A stretch of 64,000 bases of DNA from a bacterium SCSIO 12696 (lineage in GTDB: Bacteria; Pseudomonadota; Gammaproteobacteria; Pseudomonadales; Porticoccaceae): contig CP073744.1 of NCBI GenBank assembly GCA_024397955.1, forward strand, positions 1,550,001 through 1,614,000, written 5' to 3'. Positions 25,572-35,845 of this stretch are shown here, piece after piece. The translations under genes and the position numbers were made by a program. Numbering within the stretch: position 1 is the stretch's first letter; every line of letters begins with the position of its first letter. Under the pieces are notes generated by a model. The model was not told the DNA's origin. It worked only from the letters and a program-made list of their open reading frames with translations, and ran no database searches.

Positions 25572-26846
25572 TCAGGTTTTATTGTTTTTAAATGAATGGC
25601 TGTCGAGAGCAAACAGTTTGCCCGCCAGCTGAATGTGTTCCTGGCGCCCTTCTTCGCCCGCTTGCTTGAGGCCAGTGGTGGGGCGATGCAAAAATTTGTT
25701 GGTAAGGTTGCGCGCCAGTTGCTGCAACAGCACTTCCGGGTCGTCGCCGCGTTGCAGCCCCTTAATGGCCTTTTCCAGTTCGTCGTCACGCAGTTGCTCC
25801 GTGGAAGAGCGCAAAGCACGAATGGCTTCCACTGCATCCAAACCGCGCAACTGACGCTGCCACTGTTCAACACCTTGCTCAATAATTTTTTCCGCTTTTA
25901 GAGCCGCGCTTTCCCGGGAGCGAATGTTTTCATCGATCACTTCTCGCAGGTCATCCACCGTGTACAAATACACATCGCTGAGCTGACCTACCTGGGGCTC
26001 GATATCCCTGGGCACCGCAATATCCACCATAAACATGGGCCGGTGCTTGCGTTTTTTCAGCGCTGACTCCACCGCACCCTTACCCAAAATCGGCAACTGG
26101 CTGGCAGTGGAAGAAATCACAATATCCGCACGGTGCAAATGGTCGGGAATATCCGACAGCAAAATTGCTTCAGCGCCAAACTGCTGAGCCAGGCCCTGAG
26201 CACGTTCCAGGGTACGGTTGGCCACAGTAATACCGCCAACGCCCTTCTCCAGAAGATGGCGAGCCACCAGTTCAATGGTTTCACCGGCACCGATTAACAG
26301 AGCGTGTTCGCGACTGAGGTCGGAAAATATCTGCTGCCCCAGGTTAACCGCTGCATAGGCAACAGACACCGGGTTTTCACCAATGGCCGTTTCGGTACGC
26401 ACTTTCTTGGCCACCGAAAACACCTGCTGAAACGCCTGGTTGAGGGAACCACCAACCGTACCCGCCTCCTGGGCCACCGCAAATGCAGACTTCACCTGGC
26501 CGAGGATTTGCGGCTCACCCAGCACCATAGAATCCAACCCACAGGCCACCCGCATCATATGGCGGGCCATATCACTGCCGCTGAATAAATAGTGGCAGCT
26601 GGTCAGCTGCTGTTGGGTTAAAGAGTGGTAATCGGCAAACCAGTTCAACAGGCGGCTGGCTTCCCCCTGGCCGGAGCTGTATACCTCGGTGCGATTACAG
26701 GTGGAAATAATCACCACCTCATCCAGGTCAGCAACGTCTCGGGCCTGCTGCAGCGCTGCCACCATGCGTTCCGGGGCAAAGGCCACCCGCTCACGCACGT
26801 CCAGAGACGCGGTGCGGTGATTGATACCCAGGGCGAGAAATTTCAT
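25572..26846 (-). CDS. hemA: Glutamyl-tRNA reductase
   Basis: 424 aa. First committed step of C5 tetrapyrrole synthesis: NADPH reduction of glutamyl-tRNA to glutamate-1-semialdehyde. The catalytic cysteine is C50 in [10 protein letters not shown]. Other marks are [13 protein letters not shown] at the N-terminus, [11 protein letters not shown], the Rossmann loop [16 protein letters not shown] and a C-terminal dimerisation helix. The ATG at 26846 starts the conserved MKFLALG; an earlier in-frame start would add 28 unrelated residues. Divergent from the TPR lipoprotein gene, as in Pseudomonas. Confidence 0.96.
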   Translation of the reverse strand: MKFLALGINHRTASLDVRERVAFAPERMVAALQQARDVADLDEVVIISTCNRTEVYSSGQGEASRLLNWFADYHSLTQQQLTSCHYLFSGSDMARHMMRVACGLDSMVLGEPQILGQVKSAFAVAQEAGTVGGSLNQAFQQVFSVAKKVRTETAIGENPVSVAYAAVNLGQQIFSDLSREHALLIGAGETIELVARHLLEKGVGGITVANRTLERAQGLAQQFGAEAILLSDIPDHLHRADIVISSTASQLPILGKGAVESALKKRKHRPMFMVDIAVPRDIEPQVGQLSDVYLYTVDDLREVIDENIRSRESAALKAEKIIEQGVEQWQRQLRGLDAVEAIRALRSSTEQLRDDELEKAIKGLQRGDDPEVLLQQLARNLTNKFLHRPTTGLKQAGEEGRQEHIQLAGKLFALDSHSFKNNKT

Positions 26847-27015
26847 GGAATAGGCAAACTGCTGACGAAACCGTGAATTTTCGGTGATTGCAGGTAACAA
26901 ACACAAGGGGCAAGCACTGTGGCGAGACAAAAATCACTAAAAACCGAGCCGAATGGCTGTGACAGTGGTCATAGAACGTGCCACTATTGGTATACATTGA
27001 TTTAAGGCGGTACCC

Positions 27016-28833
27016 ATGAGCAAACCCAGCGGCCCTCAAAAAACCCGCATTGTGCGGCAGGCCAGCGCAGTGCTGGTGCTGTTATCTCTACTATCCGGCT
27101 GTGCCAGCGTCCATCAGGATTCAGCAACCGTAGCCGACGCCGCACCGCAAGCCACACCCGAGCCAGCCGCTGACCCAGCCCCCAAACCGCCGCTGCGACC
27201 ATTCGAGCCGGAAACCCTGTTCGACCTACTGGTGGCAGACTTTGCCGGTGCTAACCAACAATACGGGTTGCAGCTGAATCGCTACCGCAAACAGGCCTTG
27301 GCCACCCGCGACCCTGGGCTGGCGGCACAGGCCACTTGGTTGGCGGTGCAACTCAATGCCCCACAACAAGCTCTTGAGCTCTCCAAATTATGGGCAGAGC
27401 TGGAACCGCAAAGCCCGGAAGCCAATCGCATTGCCGGTTACTACCTGGCTTACGCCAAACAACTGCCTGAGGCGCTGCCTCACGCACTCACCGCTCTGCG
27501 CCAAGACGACAAAGAAGCCATTTACGCCGTTGCCCGGCTGATTCGCGCTGAAGACACTACCGATCAGCAGCGCCAGCAGCTGCACAGCGAGCTCACCCGG
27601 CTGATTGCCGATGGCCCCTTTAACGATTTGGCCGATCATCCTCAAATCGCGTTGCTGGATGCAAACCTGATGATATTGGCCGAGGACTATAAGGCCGCTA
27701 TTGCACGGGCCAGCAACATTCTGGAACCAGACACCGAGCGCGACTCCGCACTGATACTGATCGCCAATGCCACCCTGCAACAGGACGGCCTGGAAGCAAC
27801 ACTCGAGTTTTTGCAAAACCGCGTTGAAGCCTACCCGGACAGCAAACGCCTGCGCTTGCAACTGGCTCGCCAATGGGCGGAGAAAGACTTGCAACGCAGC
27901 CGCAGCGAACTGGATAAGCTGGTGGCGAAATTCCCCGACGACCATCGCCTGCGCTATTCACTGGCACTGATCAATGCGCAGCTGGGCTTCTACGATGAAG
28001 CGCAAGATCTTTTGGGCACCTTGGTCGAGGTCGCCGAACTGAAAGACAACGCCCACTACCAGCTGGGTCAGGTGCACGAGGCGCAAGAGAATTACAGCGC
28101 CGCCATTGAGAACTACCAGAAAGTAGCCGCTGGCGAACACTACGGCAAAGCAGTCACTGGCCAGATTCGCCTGTTGGCAGAAACTGACCGGGATAACGAC
28201 CTCAATGCCCTGATTGAACAAATGCTGGCCCTAGACCCGGAGAAAACCACCGACACTTACCTGGATATTGCCTCGGTGTTGGCGGCCAACCAACACACCG
28301 ACAGAGCCATGGCGCTGATCAATACCGCGCTGGAAAAGGAGCCTCAAAACTGGGAACTGCTGTACAACCGCTCCTTACTGCACGAACAGCAAGGCAACAC
28401 CGCTAGCTCTCACAAGGACTTACGTGTGGTTATCGGCCTGCAACCGGACAACCCAGACGCCCTCAACGCACTGGGCTATTCCCTGACCAACAGCAAAGAT
28501 CCAGCAGACTACCCGGAAGCTTACGAACTGATCCGCAAAGCCCTGGAGTTGGATCCGGAAAACCCGGCGATTCTCGACAGCATGGGCTGGGCACTGTTTC
28601 GTCTGGAAAAGTTGGAGGAAGCGCTGCCCTACCTGAGCCGCGCCTTTGAACTCTACCCAGACCCGGAAGTGGCCGCCCACTTGGGCGAAGTGTTATGGCA
28701 ACTGGGCAAGCGCACCGAAGCCTTGACCATATGGCAGGAAAACCTGGCCAAGAATCCCGGCGCAAAACACATTGTTGATACCATGGAGCGGCTGGGTGCT
28801 ACCCAGGTAAGCCACAACCAGTCCACACCCTAA
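27016..28833 (+). CDS. TPR-repeat outer-membrane lipoprotein
   Basis: 605 aa. A signal peptide ends in the lipobox LLSGC (C29). A Pro/Ala-rich linker (about 35-65) follows, then a long array of tetratricopeptide-like helices from about 75 to the end, clearest at ALNALGYSLTNSKDPADYPE and ILDSMGWALFRLEKLEEALP. The gene is conserved between hemA and lolB in pseudomonads. Its role is not well defined; envelope assembly scaffolding is a guess. lolB starts 2 bp after its stop. Confidence 0.85.
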   Translation: MSKPSGPQKTRIVRQASAVLVLLSLLSGCASVHQDSATVADAAPQATPEPAADPAPKPPLRPFEPETLFDLLVADFAGANQQYGLQLNRYRKQALATRDPGLAAQATWLAVQLNAPQQALELSKLWAELEPQSPEANRIAGYYLAYAKQLPEALPHALTALRQDDKEAIYAVARLIRAEDTTDQQRQQLHSELTRLIADGPFNDLADHPQIALLDANLMILAEDYKAAIARASNILEPDTERDSALILIANATLQQDGLEATLEFLQNRVEAYPDSKRLRLQLARQWAEKDLQRSRSELDKLVAKFPDDHRLRYSLALINAQLGFYDEAQDLLGTLVEVAELKDNAHYQLGQVHEAQENYSAAIENYQKVAAGEHYGKAVTGQIRLLAETDRDNDLNALIEQMLALDPEKTTDTYLDIASVLAANQHTDRAMALINTALEKEPQNWELLYNRSLLHEQQGNTASSHKDLRVVIGLQPDNPDALNALGYSLTNSKDPADYPEAYELIRKALELDPENPAILDSMGWALFRLEKLEEALPYLSRAFELYPDPEVAAHLGEVLWQLGKRTEALTIWQENLAKNPGAKHIVDTMERLGATQVSHNQSTP

Positions 28834-28835
28834 CC

Positions 28836-29426
28836 GTGAATTACCGATTCCTAATTGCCGCTTCATTGCTGTTGCTGCTGGCGGCCTGCTCAACAACCCC
28901 TCGCCAAACTGCACCATTGAGCGATTGGCAACGGCATATGGAACAACACCAACGGCTCAATCAATGGCAGCTGAATGGCAAGCTGGCGTTCCGTTCACCG
29001 CAGGACTCCGGCAGTGCGGCCTTGCGTTGGCGTCAGCAGCAACAAGACTATCAGGTGCGACTCAGCGGCGTATTTGGCATTGGTACTACTTATATAGAAG
29101 GCAACAGCGAGCAAGTCACCCTGCGCCGGGGGAAAGAACAACTGGCCGCTGGCAACAGTCAACAACTGACCACCGAACTGCTGGGGGTTCCGCTGGCCGT
29201 GGAAGACCTGACTTACTGGGTGCGCGGCATCCCCAACCCAACAACCCCTAGCAGCGCACAAAGCCACGACCCACAAGGTATGCTTCAGCACCTCAGCCAA
29301 AATGGCTGGCAACTGGAATTTTCTCGCTATCGCCACTCTGGTGAATGGTTGCTGCCCAGCAAAATTGACGGCACCAAAGGTGATTTAAGCTTTAAGTTGG
29401 TGATTAAGCGCTGGGAGTTTGAGTAA
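28836..29426 (+). CDS. lolB: Outer-membrane lipoprotein receptor LolB
   Basis: 196 aa, GTG start 2 bp after the TPR gene. LolB receives lipoproteins from LolA and inserts them in the outer membrane. Lipobox LAAC (C18) and the family segments WQLNGKLAFRSPQDSGSAALRW and LTYWVRGIPNP are visible. Confidence 0.92.
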   Translation: MNYRFLIAASLLLLLAACSTTPRQTAPLSDWQRHMEQHQRLNQWQLNGKLAFRSPQDSGSAALRWRQQQQDYQVRLSGVFGIGTTYIEGNSEQVTLRRGKEQLAAGNSQQLTTELLGVPLAVEDLTYWVRGIPNPTTPSSAQSHDPQGMLQHLSQNGWQLEFSRYRHSGEWLLPSKIDGTKGDLSFKLVIKRWEFE

Positions 29427-29433
29427 GCGTCCC

Positions 29434-29528
29434 CGTCATTCCGAGGAGCGTAGCGACGCGGCAATCTCCTGACATTGGCGATCTGCAGATGGAGATCGCC
29501 GCAGTCGCTACGCTCCTTCGCGATGACG
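29434..29528. repeat. Long imperfect inverted repeat between lolB and ispE
   Basis: CGTCATTCCGAGGAGCGTAG at 29434 faces GTCGCTACGCTCCTTCGCGATGACG at 29503-29527, giving arms of about 24 bp around GCGGCAATCTCC / GGAGATCGCCGC inner arms. It matches, from memory, a common proteobacterial intergenic element. Its right edge is 31 bp before the ispE ATG. Confidence 0.7.
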
Positions 29529-29559
29529 ATGGCCCACAGCTTTGCTATGGTTCGCAACC

Positions 29560-30402
29560 ATGACTCTTACCCTCCCCGCCCCCGCCAAGCTTAATCTGTT
29601 CCTGCACATTACCGGGCGCAGGAACGATGGTTATCACAACTTGCAGACCCTGTTTCAGTTACTGGATTACGGCGATGAACTGGGGTTTAGCCGCAGGGAC
29701 GATGGCCAAATAACCATTACACCCACCATTGATGGGGTTCCGCTGGAACACAATTTAATCTGTAAAGCCGCCCGCTTATTGCAGCAGCACACCGGTTGTA
29801 CCCTGGGTGCAGATATCCAACTTACCAAGCGCCTGCCCATGGGAGGTGGCCTGGGCGGTGGCAGTTCCAACGCAGCCACCGCACTGGCGGGCCTCAACCA
29901 CCTGTGGCAACTCAACCTCGATGTGGATCAACTGGCGCAACTGGGGCTGAAACTGGGGGCCGATGTACCGGTGTTTGTGCGCGGCAGTACCGCTTGGGGC
30001 GAAGGCATTGGCGAGCAATTAACGCCTCTTGAAACCGCCCGTGACTGGTTCCTGGTGATCCACCCCAACTGCCATGTGGAAACCGCCAAAATTTTTTCCC
30101 ATCAGGCATTGACAAGGGACACCCCAATCCTGAAAATACGCGCCTCTTTCGAGCAGGGCTGGCGCAATGACTGCCAGCAAGTTGTAGAAATGCTGCATCC
30201 CGAGGTACGAAATGCACGGGAATGGCTGCAAAAATACGACAAAAATGCTCGAATGACCGGAACCGGTGCTTGTGTATTTGCCCGTTTTGACTCCCAGCAA
30301 ACTGCCTTGGCAGCACTGGAACAAAGGCCAACAAATACTCAGGGGTTCGTAGCCAGAGGTGTTAATCAGTCACCGCTCTACGACAACCGCTTCCAACCAT
30401 AG
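29560..30402 (+). CDS. ispE: 4-diphosphocytidyl-2-C-methyl-D-erythritol kinase
   Basis: 280 aa GHMP kinase of the MEP isoprenoid pathway. The start [19 protein letters not shown], the ATP loop [15 protein letters not shown] and [12 protein letters not shown] near the end identify it. The ATG at 29560 begins the conserved region; an in-frame ATG six codons upstream is not needed. The long inverted repeat upstream could influence its expression. Confidence 0.94.
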   Translation: MTLTLPAPAKLNLFLHITGRRNDGYHNLQTLFQLLDYGDELGFSRRDDGQITITPTIDGVPLEHNLICKAARLLQQHTGCTLGADIQLTKRLPMGGGLGGGSSNAATALAGLNHLWQLNLDVDQLAQLGLKLGADVPVFVRGSTAWGEGIGEQLTPLETARDWFLVIHPNCHVETAKIFSHQALTRDTPILKIRASFEQGWRNDCQQVVEMLHPEVRNAREWLQKYDKNARMTGTGACVFARFDSQQTALAALEQRPTNTQGFVARGVNQSPLYDNRFQP

Positions 30403-30431
30403 CAACTGCCAACAAACAGTTAGCTATCTGC

Positions 30432-30507
30432 AGGGGTATCGCCAAGTGGCTAAGGCAGCGGCTTTTGATGCCGCCATTCGGAGGTTCGAGTCCTCCTACC
30501 CCTGCCA
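30432..30507 (+). tRNA. tRNA-Gln (UUG)
   Basis: Acceptor AGGGGTA pairs with TACCCCT, discriminator G and encoded CCA. Anticodon arm GCGGC-TTTTGAT-GCCGC gives anticodon TTG. GAGGTTCGAGTCCTC forms the T arm. It sits between ispE and prs, the usual pseudomonad place. Confidence 0.96.
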
Positions 30508-30585
30508 TTTTTTCTTCCCTGAGAAACCCCGCAAGGTACGCGAGCAGGGGTTGCAACCGAGAATTTACCTATCAAGGATCTAACT

Positions 30586-31530
30586 GTGGCCAACTTGATG
30601 GTTTTCTCCGGAAACGCGAACCCGGAGCTGACGGCGGAAGTCGCCTCTATATTAGGCGTGCCTGTAGGCAATGCGGTGGTATCGCAATTTTCCGACGGCG
30701 AAATCAACATCGAAATCTGCGAGAACGTTCGCGGCAAAGAAGTGTTTATCGTCCAGTCTACCTGCCAGCCCACCAATAAGAATTTGATGGAACTGGTACT
30801 GATGGCGGACGCCTTGCGCCGTGCATCAGCCTCTATCGTAACTGCCGTCATCCCTTACTTTGGCTACGCTCGCCAGGATCGTCGGGTACGCTCCATTCGC
30901 GTACCCATCAGCGCCAAAGTGGTTGCGGACATGATCGCCAATGTGGGTGTTGAGCGGGTAGTAACGGTAGACCTGCACGCGGAGCAGATTCAGGGCTTCT
31001 TTAACTGCACTGTGGACAACGTATTCGGCACCCCGATTCTGCTGGAAGACATCCGCACTCAGCGCTACGACGACCTGATTGTGGTTTCACCGGATATCGG
31101 CGGCGTAGTAAGGGCCCGCGCTACTGCCAAATTGCTGGGTTGCGACCTGGCGATTATCGACAAGCGCCGCCCCAAGGCCAATGTGGCCGAAGTGATGCAC
31201 TTGATCGGTGAAGTAGAAGGCAAAACCTGTCTGTTGGTCGACGACATGGTCGACACTGCCGGCACCCTGTGCGGTGCGGCGAACGCGCTGAAAGAAAACG
31301 GTGCCAAAAAAGTGGTTGCCTACTCCACCCACGCGGTGCTGTCTGGCAAAGCCCTGGAAAACATTGCCAGCTCACAGATGGATGAGTTGGTAGTAACCAA
31401 CAGCATTCCAATGAGCGAAGAAGCCGCTCAACTGGGCAAAATTCGCCAGCTGTCACTGGCGCCGATGCTGGCGGAAACCATCCGCCGCATCAACAACGAA
31501 GAATCCATCAGCGCGATGTTTGAGCAGTAA
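30586..31530 (+). CDS. prs: Ribose-phosphate pyrophosphokinase
   Basis: 314 aa. Makes PRPP from ribose-5-phosphate and ATP for nucleotides, His and Trp. GTG start with AAGGA eight bases upstream. Family motifs: [40 protein letters not shown], the PRPP loop [12 protein letters not shown] and STHAVLSG. Confidence 0.97.
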   Translation: MANLMVFSGNANPELTAEVASILGVPVGNAVVSQFSDGEINIEICENVRGKEVFIVQSTCQPTNKNLMELVLMADALRRASASIVTAVIPYFGYARQDRRVRSIRVPISAKVVADMIANVGVERVVTVDLHAEQIQGFFNCTVDNVFGTPILLEDIRTQRYDDLIVVSPDIGGVVRARATAKLLGCDLAIIDKRRPKANVAEVMHLIGEVEGKTCLLVDDMVDTAGTLCGAANALKENGAKKVVAYSTHAVLSGKALENIASSQMDELVVTNSIPMSEEAAQLGKIRQLSLAPMLAETIRRINNEESISAMFEQ

Positions 31531-31554
31531 GCTCAACCATTTGCTGGTACAAGC

Positions 31555-31588
31555 ATCCCCGCCATAGCATTAATGGCGGGGATTTTTT
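31555..31588 (+). terminator. Terminator after prs
   Basis: ATCCCCGCCAT, 7-nt loop, ATGGCGGGGAT, then TTTTT. It separates prs from rplY. Confidence 0.9.
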
Positions 31589-31645
31589 AAATCCTCACCG
31601 CAATCGGTCGCAGAGAACGGTGAGCCACAATAGGAGATTCAGACC

Positions 31646-32314
31646 ATGTCTGATGATTTTACCCTTAGCGTTAAGGTCCGCCAGGACGTTGGGAAAGGTG
31701 CGAGCCGCCGCCAACGCCGTCTGGCTGGCGAAATTCCAGGTATTGTTTACGGTGGTGTTCGTGAGCCAGTGATGATCAGCATCCCTCACAAAGACATTTC
31801 CAAAGCCCTGGAGAACGAAGCCTTTTACTCCCACGTGATTACACTGGATATTGAAGGCACCGAGCAGCCCGCGATCCTCAAGGACATTCAGCGTCACCCA
31901 GCCAAGCCGCTGGTTCTGCACGCCGACTTCCTGCGCGTAAACCCCAAGCGCACCCTGACTGTGAACGTACCATTGCACTTCATTAACGAAGACAGCTGTG
32001 TTGGCGTTAAACAAGAGGGCGGCATTATTGCTCACACCATGACTGAGCTGGAAATCAGCTGTCTGCCTGCCGACCTGCCAGAGTACCTGGAAGTGGACAT
32101 GGCAGAAGTTGCTGTTGGCCAGAGCCTGCACATTTCTGACATCAAACTGCCGAAAGGCGTTGAGTCTGTGGCCCTGTCCCACGGCGAAGACCACGACCTG
32201 CCTATCGCTGCAGTGAACAAGCCGAAAGCAGCTAGCGAAGAAACCGACGAAGAAGCACCTGCTGAAGGCGAAGTGCCTACCGTTGGCGAAGACGAGGCAG
32301 CTGACGAAGAGTAA
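31646..32314 (+). CDS. rplY: 50S ribosomal protein L25 (long CTC form)
   Basis: 222 aa. L25 binds 5S rRNA. The N-terminal 5S-binding domain (VRQDVGKGASRRQRRLAGEI and IVYGG) is followed by the CTC-type TL5 domain and an acidic tail rich in Glu and Asp (ETDEEAPAEGE). A good AGGAG site precedes the ATG. It is followed by pth, as in many gammaproteobacteria. Confidence 0.95.
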   Translation: MSDDFTLSVKVRQDVGKGASRRQRRLAGEIPGIVYGGVREPVMISIPHKDISKALENEAFYSHVITLDIEGTEQPAILKDIQRHPAKPLVLHADFLRVNPKRTLTVNVPLHFINEDSCVGVKQEGGIIAHTMTELEISCLPADLPEYLEVDMAEVAVGQSLHISDIKLPKGVESVALSHGEDHDLPIAAVNKPKAASEETDEEAPAEGEVPTVGEDEAADEE

Positions 32315-32348
32315 TCTCTGTCAGCGTTACCTCTGAGAGGCCCCGACA

Positions 32349-32930
32349 TTGGACGCACCGGTTGAATTGATTGTTGGTTTGGGAAACCCCGGACCAAAAT
32401 ATGACCGGACCCGTCACAATGCCGGGGCCGATTTCGTTGTGGAGCTGTGCCGCCAAGTCGGTGCCACACTGAAACCGGAAAGCAAGTTCTTTGGTGATAC
32501 CGCACGCATTCGCATCGGCAACAGAGATGTGCGTCTGTTGATCCCTACCACCTTTATGAACCGCAGCGGCCAGGCCATTAGCGCCATGGCGCGGTTTTAT
32601 CAAATCGCCCCTGAAGCCATTCTGGTGGCCCACGACGAACTGGATTTGCCACCCGGCACCGCGCGCTTTAAGAAAGGCGGCGGCCATGGTGGCCACAATG
32701 GTTTGCGAGACACCATCAGCAGCCTGGGCAACAACAAAGACTTTGCCCGTCTGCGCATTGGCATCGGCCACCCCGGCAGCGCTAAAGAAGTGGTTAATTT
32801 TGTACTCTGCAAAGCCAGTAAAAGTGATCAACAAAACATAGACGACAGTATCGACAACGCCCTACGCGCATTGCCCCTGGCAATAGACGGCAAATGGGAG
32901 TTGGCGATGACAGAATTGCATTCTGCGTAA
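32349..32930 (+). CDS. pth: Peptidyl-tRNA hydrolase
   Basis: 193 aa. Frees tRNA from dropped-off peptidyl-tRNA. The start is TTG at 32349: this codon puts MDAPVE just before the conserved [20 protein letters not shown] and has GAGAGG nine bases upstream; no ATG is available. The catalytic His lies in [22 protein letters not shown] and [10 protein letters not shown] are typical. Confidence 0.95.
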   Translation: MDAPVELIVGLGNPGPKYDRTRHNAGADFVVELCRQVGATLKPESKFFGDTARIRIGNRDVRLLIPTTFMNRSGQAISAMARFYQIAPEAILVAHDELDLPPGTARFKKGGGHGGHNGLRDTISSLGNNKDFARLRIGIGHPGSAKEVVNFVLCKASKSDQQNIDDSIDNALRALPLAIDGKWELAMTELHSA

Positions 32931-32988
32931 GACGTTTAGCATATCGCCAGGTATGAGATACCTGGCGTCCGACCAGAGGTTTTAAAAC

Positions 32989-34080
32989 ATGGGCTTTAAC
33001 TGCGGTATTGTCGGCCTGCCCAACGTGGGCAAATCCACCCTGTTTAACGCATTGACCAAAGCGGGCATCGACGCCGAGAACTTTCCGTTCTGCACCATCG
33101 AACCCAATACCGGCGTGGTGATGGTTCCCGATCCACGCCAGGACAAACTGGCCGAGATCGTCAAGCCGGAGAAGACCATCCCCACCACCATGGAATTTGT
33201 GGACATTGCCGGGCTGGTCGCCGGCGCCTCCAAAGGCGAAGGACTGGGCAATAAATTCCTTGCCAACATTCGCGAAACCGACGCCATCGCTCACGTAGTA
33301 CGCTGTTTTGAAGACGACAATGTGGTGCACGTAGAAGGCCAGATCGATCCACTGGCTGACGTGGAGGTAATCAACACCGAGCTGGCTCTGGCGGATCTGG
33401 ACACTGTGGAGCGCGCCCTGCAACGTTACACCCGCGCCGCCAAAGGTCAGGACAAGCACGCCATCGTGATGAAAGCGCTGTTGGAAAAAGTTCAGCCTCA
33501 TCTAAACGAAGCCAAGCCACTGCGCTCCTTTGGTCTCAGCGATGACGAATTGGATAAGCTCAAAGAGCTAACTCTGCTCACCGTCAAACCCACCATGTAC
33601 ATCGCCAACGTGGACGAAGAGGGTTTTGACAATAACCCGCTGTTGGACAAGGTCAAAGCGATTGCCGGCGACGAAAACGCCGTGGTCGTGGCCATTTGCA
33701 ACAAACTGGAAGCAGAAATCGCTGAGCTGGATGACGACGAAAAAGCTGAATTTCTGCAAGACCTGGGCATGGAAGAGCCGGGCCTGAATCGGGTGATTCG
33801 CGCCGGCTACGAACTGCTGGGCCTGCACACCTACTTTACCGCCGGACCAAAAGAAGTCCGCGCCTGGACAATCCCCTTGGGTGCCACCGCTCCCCAGGCC
33901 GCCGGTAAAATTCACACGGATTTTGAAAAAGGCTTTATCCGCGCCGAAGTGGTGGCCTACGACGATTTTGTCGCCAACAACGGCGAAGCCGGAGCCAAAG
34001 AAGCGGGCAAATGGCGCCTGGAAGGCAAAGACTACATCGTTAACGATGGCGATGTGGTGCACTTCAGATTTAACGTTTAA
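32989..34080 (+). CDS. ychF: Redox-responsive ATPase YchF
   Basis: 363 aa Obg-like P-loop ATPase that binds ribosomes. G1 GLPNVGKST (9-17), [10 protein letters not shown]3 [18 protein letters not shown], the atypical G4 ICNKLE and a C-terminal TGS domain (TWTIPLG-type, [16 protein letters not shown]). It belongs to the conserved pth-ychF pair. Confidence 0.96.
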   Translation: MGFNCGIVGLPNVGKSTLFNALTKAGIDAENFPFCTIEPNTGVVMVPDPRQDKLAEIVKPEKTIPTTMEFVDIAGLVAGASKGEGLGNKFLANIRETDAIAHVVRCFEDDNVVHVEGQIDPLADVEVINTELALADLDTVERALQRYTRAAKGQDKHAIVMKALLEKVQPHLNEAKPLRSFGLSDDELDKLKELTLLTVKPTMYIANVDEEGFDNNPLLDKVKAIAGDENAVVVAICNKLEAEIAELDDDEKAEFLQDLGMEEPGLNRVIRAGYELLGLHTYFTAGPKEVRAWTIPLGATAPQAAGKIHTDFEKGFIRAEVVAYDDFVANNGEAGAKEAGKWRLEGKDYIVNDGDVVHFRFNV

Positions 34081-34090
34081 GTTACTTCCC

Positions 34091-34121
34091 CTGTCATCCT
34101 GAGCGCAGCGAAGGATGACAG
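34091..34121. repeat. CTGTCATCCT palindromic repeat
   Basis: Arms CTGTCATCCT and AGGATGACAG around GAGCGCAGCGA, 10 bp after ychF. It resembles a widespread intergenic palindrome and may end the ychF transcript. Confidence 0.7.
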
Positions 34122-34127
34122 CACCAA

Positions 34128-34556
34128 ATGCCCTACCTCTCCCTATTCACCTCAGCCTTTCTCGCCGCCACCCTGTTGCCACTGGGCTCGGAAGTTTTAC
34201 TGGGCGCGCTGGTTCTTGAAGGCTATTCACCCCTGTGGCTGTGGCTCACCGCCACTGCAGGAAATACTCTAGGCGCCGTGGTGAACTGGTACTTGGGGCT
34301 AAAGTTACTGCACTTCCAAGATCGCCGCTGGTTTCCCTTCAAGCCAGATAAACTGCAACGGGCCCAGGCGGGGTTTCAAAAATATGGCACCGCCTCCCTT
34401 TTATTTGCCTGGCTACCAATAGTCGGCGACCCGCTGACATTTGTGGCGGGGCTAATGAAAACCCGGCTATTGCCCTTTGTGATTCTGGTGGGCATTGGCA
34501 AAGGCGCGCGCTATGGCGTGGTGCTTGCTGTAGCGTTGAATTTACACAGCGGCTAA
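34128..34556 (+). CDS. YqaA-family membrane protein
   Basis: 142 aa with about four helices, of the small DedA-related YqaA family: FLAATLLPLGSEVLLGALV, TAGNTLGAVVNWYLG and FAWLPIVGDPLTFVAGLMK. DedA relatives are linked to membrane lipid or proton homeostasis; this member is untested. Confidence 0.8.
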   Translation: MPYLSLFTSAFLAATLLPLGSEVLLGALVLEGYSPLWLWLTATAGNTLGAVVNWYLGLKLLHFQDRRWFPFKPDKLQRAQAGFQKYGTASLLFAWLPIVGDPLTFVAGLMKTRLLPFVILVGIGKGARYGVVLAVALNLHSG

Positions 34557-34630
34557 CGAGCATTTTCCGCAGCCGACAAAGGCTGATTTACAATACGCCC
34601 CTTTTCACTTGGCTGTCCTCAGGAAGCGTA

Positions 34631-35539
34631 ATGCCCCATAGCAATAACTGGAAAATCGGCTTGCCACTGACACTGGGCGCCGCACTGATGTGGGCCATTT
34701 TGCCGATTATGCTCAAAGGCATACTCAGCGATATGTCACCGGCGAGCTCCGCGTTTTACCGTTTTCTGATGGCAGGCATTATGCTGCTGGCGATTCTCAG
34801 CTTCCGCAAAAAAGACAACAATCTGAAAAAGCTGGCGCAACCCAAGCTGTTACTGGCAACCCTTTTTGCCGGGTTGATGCTGGCGGGCAATTACCTGTTC
34901 TTCGCCTGGGGGGTTAACCACATTACCCCCAGTGCTTCACAAGTCTTGATTCAGCTGGCGCCCGTTATGCTCCTTCTGGGTAGCATCTTGCTCTACAAAG
35001 AGCCTTTTTCACCGCGACAGTGGTTGGGTTGTGCAATCTTTGTGTTCGGCTTGCTGCTGTTTTTTCACCATCGCCTGGAATCGTTACTGGCCGACCCCGG
35101 TGATTATGGCCTGGGCATTCTGCTGATCGTAGTGGCCGCCTTGGTTTGGGCGATTTACGCACTGGTTCAAAAGCGTATTCTCAAACACATTGACGCCCAA
35201 CAGCTTAATTTAGTGGTGTTCTTTATCGGGGCACTCAGCTTGCTACCCTTCTCTTTTCCGCTGGTGCCCGAGCTGAGCGCAGGGCAATGGCTATTGCTTG
35301 TACTGTGTGGCGCAAACACCCTGGTGGCCTACGGCTGCTTTACCGCTGCACTGCACCACTGGCAGGCCACCAAAGTCAGTGCCACGCTCACCACCGTACC
35401 GATCTGGACGCTGTTTATTATCCCCCTGTGCCTGCAAATCTGGCCGGGACTGTTTACCCCGGAACAACTGGGACTACTCAACTACAGCGGCGCCGCTCTG
35501 GTAGTAATTGGGTCATTGACCGTGGTGGTTGCCAGGTAG
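34631..35539 (+). CDS. EamA/DMT-family transporter
   Basis: 302 aa with ten predicted helices in two EamA repeats (first from LTLGAALMWAILPIMLK, second from GILLIVVAALVWAIYALVQK). Drug/metabolite exporter superfamily; substrate unknown. It immediately precedes the tRNA-Met gene. Confidence 0.85.
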   Translation: MPHSNNWKIGLPLTLGAALMWAILPIMLKGILSDMSPASSAFYRFLMAGIMLLAILSFRKKDNNLKKLAQPKLLLATLFAGLMLAGNYLFFAWGVNHITPSASQVLIQLAPVMLLLGSILLYKEPFSPRQWLGCAIFVFGLLLFFHHRLESLLADPGDYGLGILLIVVAALVWAIYALVQKRILKHIDAQQLNLVVFFIGALSLLPFSFPLVPELSAGQWLLLVLCGANTLVAYGCFTAALHHWQATKVSATLTTVPIWTLFIIPLCLQIWPGLFTPEQLGLLNYSGAALVVIGSLTVVVAR

Positions 35540-35633
35540 CAACAGCGCTTGAGCGGCGCTTGACAAAACCGGGCAAAGCATAGAGAATGCGCGCCCTTGC
35601 CGACAGGCAGGAGTACTGAAAAGTACACTTTGT

Positions 35634-35710
35634 GGCTATGTAGCTCAGCTGGTTAGAGCACAGCATTCATAATGCTGGGGTCGCTGGTTCAAGTCCAGCC
35701 ATAGCTACCA
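35634..35710 (+). tRNA. tRNA-Met (CAU), site of the island
   Basis: Acceptor GGCTATG with CATAGCT (first pair G-U), discriminator A and encoded CCA. Anticodon arm CAGCA-TTCATAA-TGCTG gives CAT. It resembles the E. coli elongator tRNA-Met; a tRNA-Ile2 with lysidine cannot be excluded. The 48 bp from 35665 to 35712 recur at 45260-45307. Confidence 0.95.
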
Positions 35711-35718
35711 TATCTTTT

Positions 35719-35746
35719 AAAGGGCTACCTACGGGTAGCCCTTTTT
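35719..35746 (+). terminator. Terminator after tRNA-Met
   Basis: AAAGGGCTACC, loop TACG, GGTAGCCCTTT, then T. It lies inside the island end, so it came with the element. The remaining 97 bp to cusA hold a small hairpin (35778-35797) and nothing else that I see. Confidence 0.85.
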
Positions 35747-35845
35747 GTTTGCGTCAAATGCGAGAAATTTGCGCAAGCTGATGGGATCCACCATCAGACA
35801 AACTGAACCCCCAGACATAATTGCCTTCAAGGGTTGAGCCAGATA

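Noticed and set aside
35778..35797. CTGATGG/CCATCAG hairpin as terminator of cusA
   Set aside because: Short stem, no T run, about 50 bp past the stop; left as a possible island-end structure only.
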